NCBI GenBank assembly: GCA_003265435.1
Contig: NOXC01000002.1
Span: forward strand, 248,001 to 312,000
Origin: Cellvibrionaceae bacterium AOL6
GTDB lineage: Bacteria > Pseudomonadota > Gammaproteobacteria > Pseudomonadales > Cellvibrionaceae
Reading direction: 5' to 3'
DNA: 64,000 bases
Of this stretch, positions 47,412-55,696 are shown one piece after another (the first letter of the stretch is position 1; each line of letters opens with the position of its first letter). The translations under genes were made by a program, and so were the position numbers. The notes beneath the pieces are model-generated. The model made no database searches. It was not told the DNA's origin and saw only the letters and a program-made list of their open reading frames with translations.

Positions 47412-48301
47412 AGCTCATCCTCATTGATTATTGCTTTCATTCCTTCAATAAAACACTCCGACGCATCAACCAGAGTCGCATGCCGGCCTAATTGCTCTAA
47501 CGCGGCTTTATAACGATCGGTCAATTTTGACTCGCCTATCAGAAAACAACTTTCTTCTGTGAAGTGCGACAACTCAGAACCTATTAATACTCCACTTAAA
47601 AAATCGGGGACCGCATCGTCTGGAAGCGTCTTTTTTAAACGCCGCGTCCATCCTTGAAACAAGGTTTGTGTCAGCACGCGTCCTTCCAGCCCCATTTCGA
47701 CACCTTGCCTGAAGGCGGCTCCCGGATGCTCAGATGCAGTTTTGGGTAAAGCACTACCAATAAGCATGTTGTTTAATACTACATTGTACATTTCACCAGT
47801 AATGTAAGTACTGAAGTTCTCAATCTTCCCATTCCGAAAACGTATGTGCTTGTTATGCGTACCCGGCGTCATGATGTCCGCATCGTTCAAACGAAGCTTG
47901 CGTGCCAAACCCACTACTTGGATTTCTTCGCCACGCATCACGTCGAAGCCATAGTGAGTATCAATACAAACCCCCGGCACGATGGCCGCTATCGGCCCCC
48001 ACGACAAACCAAACCGAAATAATTGAGCCGCAAGCAACGGTGCGGATGCAGGGCAAGGCACATAGTCGACCTGATGCCAGCCTCGGGCTGAGCCTGCCAT
48101 TCCCCCCAACAGAATAGGCAAGCTCAGATACGCGCTGTTCCAGTCACGAAGCAACATTTCGAGCACCGAGGAAAATTGCCCCGCCTCTACGGAAAGAATG
48201 CCTCGCGGCGCGTGCATTGCGTCATGCAGCTCACCCGATTCACTTATAACGTAAGCGCGAAAGCTGCTGGTACCCCAATCAATAAAGATATGTTCGTTCA
48301 T
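47408..48301 (-). CDS. dgoK: 2-dehydro-3-deoxygalactonokinase
   Basis: 297 residues from ATG 48301, where the DgoK family opening (HIFIDWGTSSFRAYV) begins. A frame opening with TTG at 48328 exists but adds nine residues that lie in a hairpin. Family motifs include LLGGMAGSARGWHQ, GVCIDTHYGFDVMRGEE, TPGTHNKHI and TGEMYNVV. It phosphorylates 2-keto-3-deoxy-galactonate at O6. It overlaps dgoA by four bases. No good ribosome site precedes the ATG; instead a terminator-like hairpin plus T-tract ends right before it, which may make expression conditional. Confidence 0.9.
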   Translation of the reverse strand: MNEHIFIDWGTSSFRAYVISESGELHDAMHAPRGILSVEAGQFSSVLEMLLRDWNSAYLSLPILLGGMAGSARGWHQVDYVPCPASAPLLAAQLFRFGLSWGPIAAIVPGVCIDTHYGFDVMRGEEIQVVGLARKLRLNDADIMTPGTHNKHIRFRNGKIENFSTYITGEMYNVVLNNMLIGSALPKTASEHPGAAFRQGVEMGLEGRVLTQTLFQGWTRRLKKTLPDDAVPDFLSGVLIGSELSHFTEESCFLIGESKLTDRYKAALEQLGRHATLVDASECFIEGMKAIINEDEL

Positions 48302-48302
48302 A

Positions 48303-48334
48303 ATTAAAAAATGTCGGGCTGGACACAACCCGAC
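48303..48334 (-). terminator. Terminator or attenuator hairpin immediately before dgoK
   Basis: On the minus strand GTCGGG-N10-CCCGAC is followed by ATTTTTTAATT and then the ATG of dgoK. It looks like an intrinsic terminator for the aldehyde dehydrogenase gene, yet sits in the middle of a pathway operon and abuts a start codon. Confidence 0.65.
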
Positions 48335-48366
48335 TAAGGGTCAACCTCATCGGTTAACAGGGATAG

Positions 48367-49800
48367 TTAGTTAATACGGATAGATACACGCTTCAGCGTT
48401 AGAAACTCTTCCAGACTGTACCTGGAGCAATCTTTTCCGACACCACTCTGCTTCAAACCGCCATGTGGAAGACTGACATCGTAAAATGCTTCGTTAACGC
48501 AAATGCTACCCGATTGGATCTTTTCTGCGGCACGCAATGCCGTATTCAAATTTTCGGTATACACATAAGCTGCCAAGCCATATTCGTTGTCGTTAGCGCG
48601 GTCAGCGAGTGTCTCTTCATCACTGTAAGGAATAACCGCCAGTACAGGCCCGAAGATTTCATTACACGTCAAGTCGGCCTTGTCATCAATATCAGCAATG
48701 ATGGTGGGCTCCATATAAAACCCTTTCGAAAAACCCGAAGGCGCTTTGCCGCCACATATTAGACGCGCACCCGCATCAACTTCTCGTTGAATTTTTTCGA
48801 TGAGTGCGTCTCGCGCCGCTAACGTCATCATCGGGCCCATAAGCTGGCGTGCCTCTGGGTCGTGTTCTTTTAGAGAAATACTTGCAGCTCTAGTTTGGGC
48901 TTTATCCAAAAACGCTTCATAGATGGACTCATGCACATAGCATCGGTTTGGAGAAACACACACTTGACCGGTATTCCCAAACTTTAAATCAACAATGTCA
49001 TTCACAGCTTTATCCAGGTCAGCATCAGCATAGACGAGAGCAGGAGAGTTACCGCCGAGCTCGACAGAAAAATGCTTCACGCTGGTCGCAGCGGTTTGCA
49101 TTGCACCGACGCCGGATTGTGTTGAGCCAATCATAGTAAATAATGACACGTCAGGGCTCGTTAGTAAGGGGTCTGTTACCGGGTAGCGGTCACCGGAAAT
49201 GACATTAATAACGCCCGGTGGAAATCCCGCCTCTTTCGCAATCTCTGCACAACGCAAGCTGGCCAGGGGTGTGATTTGTGAAGGTTTCAGAATCACAGAG
49301 CATCCTGCCGCCAACGCGGGCCCCAGTTTGTAACCGAGATTCAGCAAAGGGAAATTCCAAGCAAGGTATCCCACCACCACACCTAAGGGCTGTCGAGAGA
49401 CATAGTGTAAAAACTTTCCGTTCGGATCAGGAATTCGGGGTTGATCCAATCGTTGCATTTCCTCCAAGAAGAAGCGCAGGCAAGTGATGAGCATGCCAAA
49501 ATCATACTCCGCGTTATCGCGAGGTTTGCCTGTTTCCGCCATCAATAACTCAAGTACTTCTTCTCGTTGTGCCTCCAGCAATTCAACAAAACGAAGAATC
49601 ACTTCCTGACGCTCAGTTAAAGTTTTGGTAGACCACACAGCGAAGCCGGATTTCGCAGCGACTAATGAATCTTGCACCTGCTGTTCGGTGATTTGAGGCG
49701 CATAACCCACGACATCTTCAGTACGCGGATTGAGAATCGTCAATCGGTCGGGGGACTCTACCAGTTCACCATTGATGAGCATTTTGAAATTCGTGGTCAT
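48367..49800 (-). CDS. NAD(P)-dependent aldehyde dehydrogenase, probable 3,6-anhydro-D-galactose dehydrogenase
   Basis: 477 residues from ATG 49800, which overlaps the stop of the enolase gene (ATGA). Catalytic residues are in place: Asn149 (AWNFP), Lys172 (LKPSQ), Glu247 (VELGGN), Cys281 (GNTGQVCVSPNR). It belongs with the succinate-semialdehyde/lactaldehyde type dehydrogenases. In red-algal galactan degraders a dehydrogenase of this family oxidises 3,6-anhydro-galactose to 3,6-anhydrogalactonate, and this locus supplies the partner cycloisomerase, kinase and aldolase. Cytoplasmic. Its substrate is inferred from the neighbours and not from a diagnostic residue. Confidence 0.85.
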   Translation of the reverse strand: MTTNFKMLINGELVESPDRLTILNPRTEDVVGYAPQITEQQVQDSLVAAKSGFAVWSTKTLTERQEVILRFVELLEAQREEVLELLMAETGKPRDNAEYDFGMLITCLRFFLEEMQRLDQPRIPDPNGKFLHYVSRQPLGVVVGYLAWNFPLLNLGYKLGPALAAGCSVILKPSQITPLASLRCAEIAKEAGFPPGVINVISGDRYPVTDPLLTSPDVSLFTMIGSTQSGVGAMQTAATSVKHFSVELGGNSPALVYADADLDKAVNDIVDLKFGNTGQVCVSPNRCYVHESIYEAFLDKAQTRAASISLKEHDPEARQLMGPMMTLAARDALIEKIQREVDAGARLICGGKAPSGFSKGFYMEPTIIADIDDKADLTCNEIFGPVLAVIPYSDEETLADRANDNEYGLAAYVYTENLNTALRAAEKIQSGSICVNEAFYDVSLPHGGLKQSGVGKDCSRYSLEEFLTLKRVSIRIN

Positions 49801-50951
49801 ATTCGACACTCCGTTTGAGTAACGACAAATTCCGGTAACAAATCCGGGTTCACAGTAACACCTAACCCTGGAGCTTCAGGCACATACGCATCGCCGCCGT
49901 TCACATCGACGCAAACACTATACAATTCGTCTCGAAGCGGGTTTTCAGTTCGATCGTATTCGAGCAATAAATTTTTCTCTTCGGCGCGCCCTGGTTCAGG
50001 GTAGGCCGTTGCCAAGAAGTGCGTTGCCGCGGCCAGGTTTAATTGCGTCCCCCATACATGAGGAATGCAATTGACACCATTGGCCGACGCAATCGCGCGT
50101 ATTTTCAATGCCTCACTAGGCCCGCCACAGTATGCAAGGTCTGGCTGTATAAGGTGCACCCCGCCCGCAGCTATAAATCGTTGATAACCAAAACGAGTCT
50201 GCTCGCACTCCCCTCCGGCAATGGCGAGATCTAACTTCTCCTGGAGGCGTGCATAAAGATGCTCGTGCTCAGGAGAAAGCGGCTCTTCAAACCAATGGTA
50301 GCTCAATTCATCGAGCACGCGCCCAATACGCACCGCTTCGGGGAAATCAAATGCGTGGTTAGAATCAGCCATCAGAGTGGTAGCAGGAAGCGCCTCTCTC
50401 AAGGCACGGCAGAAGGCTTCATCAAAAGGCAGGTTCTTTCCCACCTTGATTTTCATTGCTCGATAGCCTTGCTCAGCGTATTGCACCCCTTCGGCCACAA
50501 GCGTTTCAAGCAGTTGCTCTTCGGGTTGATCGAGATAATACATACCCGTGGCATAGCACGGTACACGATCACGCTGCCTGCCCCCCATGAGTTCACTGAC
50601 GCTGACACCTAGCCGCTTACCATTTAAATCCCATAACGCCATATCAATGCCGCTCATTGCCGACATCATCACGCCACCGCGTGCGAAATCGAGCGATGCA
50701 CGCCACATTAATTGCCAAAGGGAATCCGTGCCTTGAAAGGTCTGCCCAAGCAGACGAGGGGCGTAAAACTTTTCAACACACGCTTGTACTACGTCTGCAG
50801 GACCATAGCATTCTCCCCACCCTTCTATGCCGCCTTCTCCAATGATCTGCACAAGCAATACATTTCTTTGATCATAGAACCATTGTGAAAAACCAAACGG
50901 CGTTTTCAGATGACAACGAATATGGTGAGTTCGAATACATTCAATTTTCAT
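49797..50951 (-). CDS. Enolase-superfamily enzyme, probable 3,6-anhydrogalactonate cycloisomerase (or galactonate dehydratase)
   Basis: 384 residues from ATG 50951, supported by GAGG six bases upstream; a longer frame to 51005 has no site. Metal ligands Asp196, Glu222 and Glu248 lie in MADSNHAF, WFEEPLS and AGGECEQ. The KxK base is Lys167/Lys169 (MKIKVGK) and the opposing base is His298 (PHVWGT). This is the mandelate racemase group. A cycloisomerase of this superfamily opens 3,6-anhydrogalactonate to 2-keto-3-deoxy-galactonate in marine galactan degraders. A plain galactonate dehydratase is the alternative. The gene is coupled to the aldehyde dehydrogenase by ATGA overlap and follows GH127 by 124 bases. 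Confidence 0.83.
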   Translation of the reverse strand: MKIECIRTHHIRCHLKTPFGFSQWFYDQRNVLLVQIIGEGGIEGWGECYGPADVVQACVEKFYAPRLLGQTFQGTDSLWQLMWRASLDFARGGVMMSAMSGIDMALWDLNGKRLGVSVSELMGGRQRDRVPCYATGMYYLDQPEEQLLETLVAEGVQYAEQGYRAMKIKVGKNLPFDEAFCRALREALPATTLMADSNHAFDFPEAVRIGRVLDELSYHWFEEPLSPEHEHLYARLQEKLDLAIAGGECEQTRFGYQRFIAAGGVHLIQPDLAYCGGPSEALKIRAIASANGVNCIPHVWGTQLNLAAATHFLATAYPEPGRAEEKNLLLEYDRTENPLRDELYSVCVDVNGGDAYVPEAPGLGVTVNPDLLPEFVVTQTECRI

Positions 50952-51075
50952 AATTAACCTCATTACCGCGCGGCCGAGACAAGCCAACAGCCGGCACTGT
51001 CTCAATACAACTTAAAAACGGATTCATATGATCTAGTTCGCGCGGTTAAAAATTTTTTGGCTCAAGAGCCCTAAT

Positions 51076-53061
51076 TTACTGACCCCATAACACCGGCAAG
51101 AACACGGTCATTTCCGCTGTACCTCTATTACTCCATGAAAAATACGGTACAAATTGCGCATCAAAGGTCTGGTATTCCGGTGCATTGAGTTTGCGGTACA
51201 TACCTTCTGCTTTGTCCTTACGCACTACAGCGTCCCCTTTTAGTACCGTCACACCTCCCCAAAGGGCATCATTTGTGCAAACCTCAAACTGAGTGCTCGC
51301 AGGCAGATAGACATCGAGAATGCCCGCGTCTTGCGGCAAATCTGGAGTTTCTATCGCGTATACGACAGGACCCCGGCGCAACGCTACCTGGTTACGGGTT
51401 TCTTCAATACGCGGGTGACCCTCGATCCAATCGACTGTCATTGGGAAGTTGAGCTCAACGACATCGCCTTCTCGCCACTCACGCCGAATCACTAAGTATG
51501 CCCCCGCCTGGACGGTATCTTCGACCTCCACGCCGTTCACCCGAGCGGTGGCACCCGATACCCAGCCTGGAATCCGACAATACAGTGCAAAAGCGTCTTC
51601 TTTACACTCTCCCATTTCAATACGCACATCGCCCTGCCAGGGGTAGTCAGAATGCTGTGTCAATGTTAATGCACTGCCGTCGAGCATGGTCGTATTCAGT
51701 TCGTTACCACCATAGAGATTGACGACGACACCATCGTCCGCCAACGAATAAGCCCAGTTATTCAATTGTGCAATCGTACGTACGAGGTTGGGGGGGCAAC
51801 AAAAACATTCAATGTACGGCTCTCGGTCAGCTGATTCGGTACAGTCCGCATGATCACTGTATTCTCGCTGACCATGATTGAATCGAAGCGGATTTGCATA
51901 AAAGTATTTTTTACCATCATCGCTGATGCCCACGAGCGCGGAGTTGTAGATCACCGTTTCCATGATATCCGCATACTTGGACTCACCCTTAATCGAGTTC
52001 AGTCGCCAATTAAACATCGCATTCGCGATATTGGCACAGGTTTCGTTGTAAGCCGTAGAATTGGGCATCATGTAGTCATCGATGAAACCTTCGTGAACCA
52101 TATTCTGATCGTCATAGGCTCCGTGATGGCATTGTCCGAGTGCGCCCGTTAGATACATTTTATGATTAGTTGCGGAATCCCAAATACGATCAAGTGCATC
52201 AATGATCTGCTGGTCACCGGTTTCAGCAAAAACATCGGCCGCACCCGACCACAAATACATGCCCGTGACGGCGTGACCAACTGCTTCAACCTCTTCTCGC
52301 AGAGGTGTTTTCATTTGACACTGATCACCCGTAAACCAGTAGGGTACAGTATCGTGAAGACCCAAAGGTACCGAGCCACGCATGGTCACAAAGATATCAG
52401 CCAGCTCAAGGTATTTTTTGTTTTTGGTAGTACGATACAGCTCTACCAGTGCCATGATCTGTGACGGGTTGAATCCAAACCGGGCCAAGCGTTCTTCACG
52501 AGGGCTGAATACGTTGAAAAGATAATCTGCATTTTTTACAGCCAGGTCGAGCCAATTTGTTTTCCCCGTAACACGGTGGTGAATCACTGCACCCTGAATA
52601 AGGTGACCACAGTTGTACAACTCGTGATCGGTCACTGTGCGCCAACGCTCCGTGCCATTTATCTGAACATGCGTATGCAGATAGCCATCTTCCTGCTGCG
52701 CTTTGGCAACCACTGAGATGATTTCATCCAGGTCATCCAATATTTTCTGATCTTTATTTTGTGAATAGACGTAAACCGCTGCTTCCATCCACTTAAAGAA
52801 ATCGCCATCATGCCAAAGCATCCCTTTGGCTTCACCTTCTGCAAGCCCCGCTGCGATTTTGAAGTTATTGTAGGCATGCCCTACCTCACCCTTCAAAAGC
52901 TCCCCCATGTGCGGCACCATGACTTCTTCGCACAAACGGTATTTGTCAGCCCAAAAACCTTCAGTCCAACGGCAATCGCCGATATTGATCCCACGAAACT
53001 TGAGATTGGGACTCTCGGAATTCGCGCTTATAGCTTTATCGTGTACAAAATTCGAAGACAT
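51076..53061 (-). CDS. GH127 glycosidase, probable 3,6-anhydro-D-galactosidase
   Basis: 661 residues, no signal peptide, so cytoplasmic. The family's zinc/nucleophile set is present: Glu340 and Cys342 in YNETCANIA, and Cys419, Cys421, Cys422 in ECFCCPPN (Cys421 aligns with the nucleophile of the bifidobacterial beta-L-arabinofuranosidase). GH127 also contains, in Zobellia carrageenan degradation, an enzyme that releases 3,6-anhydro-D-galactose from the non-reducing end of desulfated oligosaccharides. Being next to anhydrogalactose catabolism and kappa-carrageenase favours that role here. An L-arabinofuranosidase role is less likely but not excluded. It is 48 bases downstream of the sugar porter gene. 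Confidence 0.85.
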   Translation of the reverse strand: MSSNFVHDKAISANSESPNLKFRGINIGDCRWTEGFWADKYRLCEEVMVPHMGELLKGEVGHAYNNFKIAAGLAEGEAKGMLWHDGDFFKWMEAAVYVYSQNKDQKILDDLDEIISVVAKAQQEDGYLHTHVQINGTERWRTVTDHELYNCGHLIQGAVIHHRVTGKTNWLDLAVKNADYLFNVFSPREERLARFGFNPSQIMALVELYRTTKNKKYLELADIFVTMRGSVPLGLHDTVPYWFTGDQCQMKTPLREEVEAVGHAVTGMYLWSGAADVFAETGDQQIIDALDRIWDSATNHKMYLTGALGQCHHGAYDDQNMVHEGFIDDYMMPNSTAYNETCANIANAMFNWRLNSIKGESKYADIMETVIYNSALVGISDDGKKYFYANPLRFNHGQREYSDHADCTESADREPYIECFCCPPNLVRTIAQLNNWAYSLADDGVVVNLYGGNELNTTMLDGSALTLTQHSDYPWQGDVRIEMGECKEDAFALYCRIPGWVSGATARVNGVEVEDTVQAGAYLVIRREWREGDVVELNFPMTVDWIEGHPRIEETRNQVALRRGPVVYAIETPDLPQDAGILDVYLPASTQFEVCTNDALWGGVTVLKGDAVVRKDKAEGMYRKLNAPEYQTFDAQFVPYFSWSNRGTAEMTVFLPVLWGQ

Positions 53062-53109
53062 AACACACCTATTGTTGATTTCGCGTAACTAGCATTCTTG
53101 TTGAAAAAA

Positions 53110-54657
53110 TTAATCTTTGACCAATTCCTGCTCAATATCTTCAATGCTCTTCTGTTTAGTCTCAGGCATGATGAGATACAGAACACCAAAGCCAATCACC
53201 GCAACGACCGCATAGACAAAAAAAGTCATCCCCGCGCCTAAATACTCAAGTTGCCAAGGGAAAAACTGTTGAATTGTCCAGCTCGAGACCGTTTGCACCA
53301 GTGCCGCAAACGGTAAAGCCGCGCTACGAACAGAATTAGGGAAAATTTCTGAAAAGACGACCCACATAACAGGGCCAACACTCATATTAAAGGCTGCGAG
53401 GAAAGCAAAAATTCCGAACATAACGAAGCCCGCATTCATATCGATCGAAGCCTTTATGACCTCACCAGAAACCAAGGGCAAAGCCTCGGAGGGAATGACC
53501 TCTGCCAATGCCCGCTTGAGATCGACATCCGTATCGTAAACTTGACCTGCAATGCTCGATACCGACTGACCATGGATGTCGTACGAATGCAGCACTGCGA
53601 TCACATCATCATTAATTTCATATTCCGCCGTGTTAAACCCGTAAGCTGTTGACAAGTGCGCCACCGCAATCAAAACCACACCCAGCAAGGTCAATTGTCG
53701 ACGTCCAAATCGTTCTACTGTAAAAATTGCGACCAAGGTGAAGAGTACCGCAACCAAGCCCAGCAGTGTCGTCTGAAGGAAGGCACCCTGCACCCCCAGC
53801 CCTACCTGCTCGAACACCACTGGCGCATAAAACAACACCGCATTCATACCCGTACCGCCTTGCACCACGGCATAGACCACCGCCACCAGCAAGACCAGGC
53901 GCAAACGCTTACTGAGCAGAAGCCCGATCTGCGCTTGCACATTCATTTCACCCAAGTGATGAAAACTCTCTTTCACCGACGCCATCACACCACGGGTATC
54001 GTCCACCCCCAAGCGCACGAAGGTCGCTTCCGCTTCCGCATCCCGGCCCTTTTTCAGCAGCCAGCGCGGCGATTCTGGAATGCGCAGTAATAACAGCCCC
54101 CAGACAACGTTCACGAACAGCTCAGCGCCTAGCATGTAACGCCACACTGTTGCCTCGTTCAGCCAGTCAATGCCGGACATGGCTCGAATTAGCAGGTAGT
54201 TTGTTACGAAGGCCACGAAGCTGCCGAGAGTAATCAGCAGCTGGTTGATGGACACAAAGCGTCCACGCCTGTCCGCTGGAGCTATCTCGCCGATATACAT
54301 CGCCGATACCGTTAGCGACGCAAACGCCACCCCCCCAATAAAGCGGCCGACAACCAGCATCGGAAAACTCAGCGCCAAGGAGGAGATAATCGAGGAGGCC
54401 GCATAGGTCAGTGCTATCCACAGCAGTACCCGCTTTCGGCCGAATCGCTCGACTAGCGTACCCGTCACAAACAAGGCAACAATAACACCTAACAACGCAC
54501 AACTAACGACGAGCCCCTGCTGCATCGCATTGAGGTTAAACTGAGCGCTGACAAAACGTATGGCGCCACTGATATTGGCCGCATCCAGACCAAACACAAA
54601 ACCACCAAATGCCGCGATGAGAGAAAATCGAGTTACGTTATTTTTATCGTGAGACAT
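53110..54657 (-). CDS. MFS sugar porter with an enlarged periplasmic loop
   Basis: 515 residues and about 12 membrane segments. Sugar-porter signatures: GRKRVLLW, RRGRFVSINQ, PESPRWLLKKGR, ERFGRRQ and PETKQKS. It has about 75 extra residues between segments 9 and 10 (from YGFNTAEYEIN to EVIKASIDMN), absent from XylE-like porters. It probably takes a monosaccharide or small acid (3,6-anhydro-galactose or galactose) across the inner membrane. First gene of the run MFS-GH127-enolase-ALDH-dgoK-dgoA-sulfatases, with the best operator copy 54 bases upstream. Confidence 0.88.
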   Translation of the reverse strand: MSHDKNNVTRFSLIAAFGGFVFGLDAANISGAIRFVSAQFNLNAMQQGLVVSCALLGVIVALFVTGTLVERFGRKRVLLWIALTYAASSIISSLALSFPMLVVGRFIGGVAFASLTVSAMYIGEIAPADRRGRFVSINQLLITLGSFVAFVTNYLLIRAMSGIDWLNEATVWRYMLGAELFVNVVWGLLLLRIPESPRWLLKKGRDAEAEATFVRLGVDDTRGVMASVKESFHHLGEMNVQAQIGLLLSKRLRLVLLVAVVYAVVQGGTGMNAVLFYAPVVFEQVGLGVQGAFLQTTLLGLVAVLFTLVAIFTVERFGRRQLTLLGVVLIAVAHLSTAYGFNTAEYEINDDVIAVLHSYDIHGQSVSSIAGQVYDTDVDLKRALAEVIPSEALPLVSGEVIKASIDMNAGFVMFGIFAFLAAFNMSVGPVMWVVFSEIFPNSVRSAALPFAALVQTVSSWTIQQFFPWQLEYLGAGMTFFVYAVVAVIGFGVLYLIMPETKQKSIEDIEQELVKD

Positions 54658-54710
54658 GTATTATTATCCAAGCAAATCCGTCCCCTAGACAGGGTTATTG
54701 CTACATATAT

Positions 54711-54725
54711 AAACATATGATGTTT
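54711..54725. promoter_or_regulatory. Best candidate operator, upstream of the catabolic operon
   Basis: AAACAT-ATG-ATGTTT: both six-base halves are perfect complements. Lies 54 bases before the sugar porter start, where promoter overlap and repression by a GntR protein would be expected. Confidence 0.75.
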
Positions 54726-54738
54726 AAGGATGCAACAT

Positions 54739-54764
54739 AAAAAAACCCCGCTATGCGGGGTTTT
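54739..54764. terminator. Rho-independent terminator after the second GntR gene
   Basis: AACCCCGC-tat-GCGGGGTT with A-tract on one side and TTTT on the other. On the minus strand the T-run is seven long, so it ends gntR transcription 40 bases after its stop, just before the operator of the porter gene. Confidence 0.9.
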
Positions 54765-54804
54765 GTCGAAGCGATTCACGCCTTCTTAAAGCATGCGACC
54801 TCAA

Positions 54805-55554
54805 TTAAGCCTTGTTCAGGCGCTCGTTCGCATCCTTCAGCAGTGTCAGCGTTAATTTCTCAGCCTTGTTCGCGTTCCCAGCCTTGATCGCGACATAGAT
54901 GTCTTTATGAAACGGCACAGAAGCCGCATTCCCTACCGCGCTTTGGTTACTAATCTGCACACTTAATAAGATAGCGGAATAAATCACCCCTTCCATCGCA
55001 GATAAGAACTCATTATGCGCAGCTTTGAGTATCGCTCGGTGAAATCGAGCATCGGCAACAACAAAGTTCTCGATGGAGTTGACTTCGGCCTCCATCATGC
55101 GCACCGCAGCGGCGATATCGTCAATATCCTTATCACTGGCTCGCTCGGCAGCCCAACGCGCGGCCTTGGGCTCGAAGGCCGAACGAATATCCATTAACTG
55201 CTGCAAGAAATCGGGATTAGGCTTGGTAGTCAAATGCCACGCAAGCACATCGTCGTCCAGCATCACCCACTGGTCCCTGGGCTTCACTTTCGTCCCTATC
55301 CCTCGCCGAACATCGAGCAGGCCTTTACTCACCAAGATCTTGACCGCATCGCGCACAACAACACGGCTGACCTGATACCGCTCCGACAACGCATTTTCAT
55401 CGTCAATCAAGGTGCCCGGCTCAAAGTGGCCCGCGACAATTCTACGACCAAGCTCTCGAGCCACCTGCACTGGCAGACTCGGAGACATGGACGAAGCGCC
55501 TTTTAGGTCGTAATAGACTAGTTCACTCACGTTTGAAGCCCGACTTCTTTCCAT
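54805..55554 (-). CDS. GntR-family (FadR subfamily) regulator, second copy
   Basis: 249 residues. Winged helix-turn-helix at about 20-90 (LPVQVARELGRRIVAG, ERYQVSRVVVRDAVKIL, RRGIGTKVKPRD) and FCD ligand domain at about 110-245 (NFVVADARFHRAIL, SVPFHKDIYVAI). It parallels the regulator at 33161 along its entire length; the recognition helix (S-R-V-V-[IV]-R-D-A-V-K) is almost identical, so the two very likely share a DNA site. The ligand domains differ more, which would allow different inducers. It sits directly upstream of the porter operon, and a weaker operator copy lies 15 bases upstream of its own start. Confidence 0.9.
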   Translation of the reverse strand: MERSRASNVSELVYYDLKGASSMSPSLPVQVARELGRRIVAGHFEPGTLIDDENALSERYQVSRVVVRDAVKILVSKGLLDVRRGIGTKVKPRDQWVMLDDDVLAWHLTTKPNPDFLQQLMDIRSAFEPKAARWAAERASDKDIDDIAAAVRMMEAEVNSIENFVVADARFHRAILKAAHNEFLSAMEGVIYSAILLSVQISNQSAVGNAASVPFHKDIYVAIKAGNANKAEKLTLTLLKDANERLNKA

Positions 55555-55568
55555 TAACCGAAATATGT

Positions 55569-55583
55569 AAAGATAATATGTAT
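55569..55583. promoter_or_regulatory. Candidate operator upstream of the second GntR gene
   Basis: AAAGAT-AAT-ATGTAT: the halves match the proposed half-site at five and six of six bases. Placed 15 bases before the start codon, like the copy at the first GntR gene. Confidence 0.45.
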
Positions 55584-55696
55584 CCTGAAATATAGCAATA
55601 CTAAAGCCTCAACCCAGCATAAGACTCCCCATTTCCGTGTATAAACCCCCTTTAGATTCAACCGTTTTCGTCTCACTCTCGATCATTCAGGCGCCA

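Noticed and set aside
51022-51036. ATTCAT-ATG-ATCTAG as an operator copy before the enolase gene
   Set aside because: Spacer fits but the halves match four and three of six bases; likely chance in AT-rich DNA.
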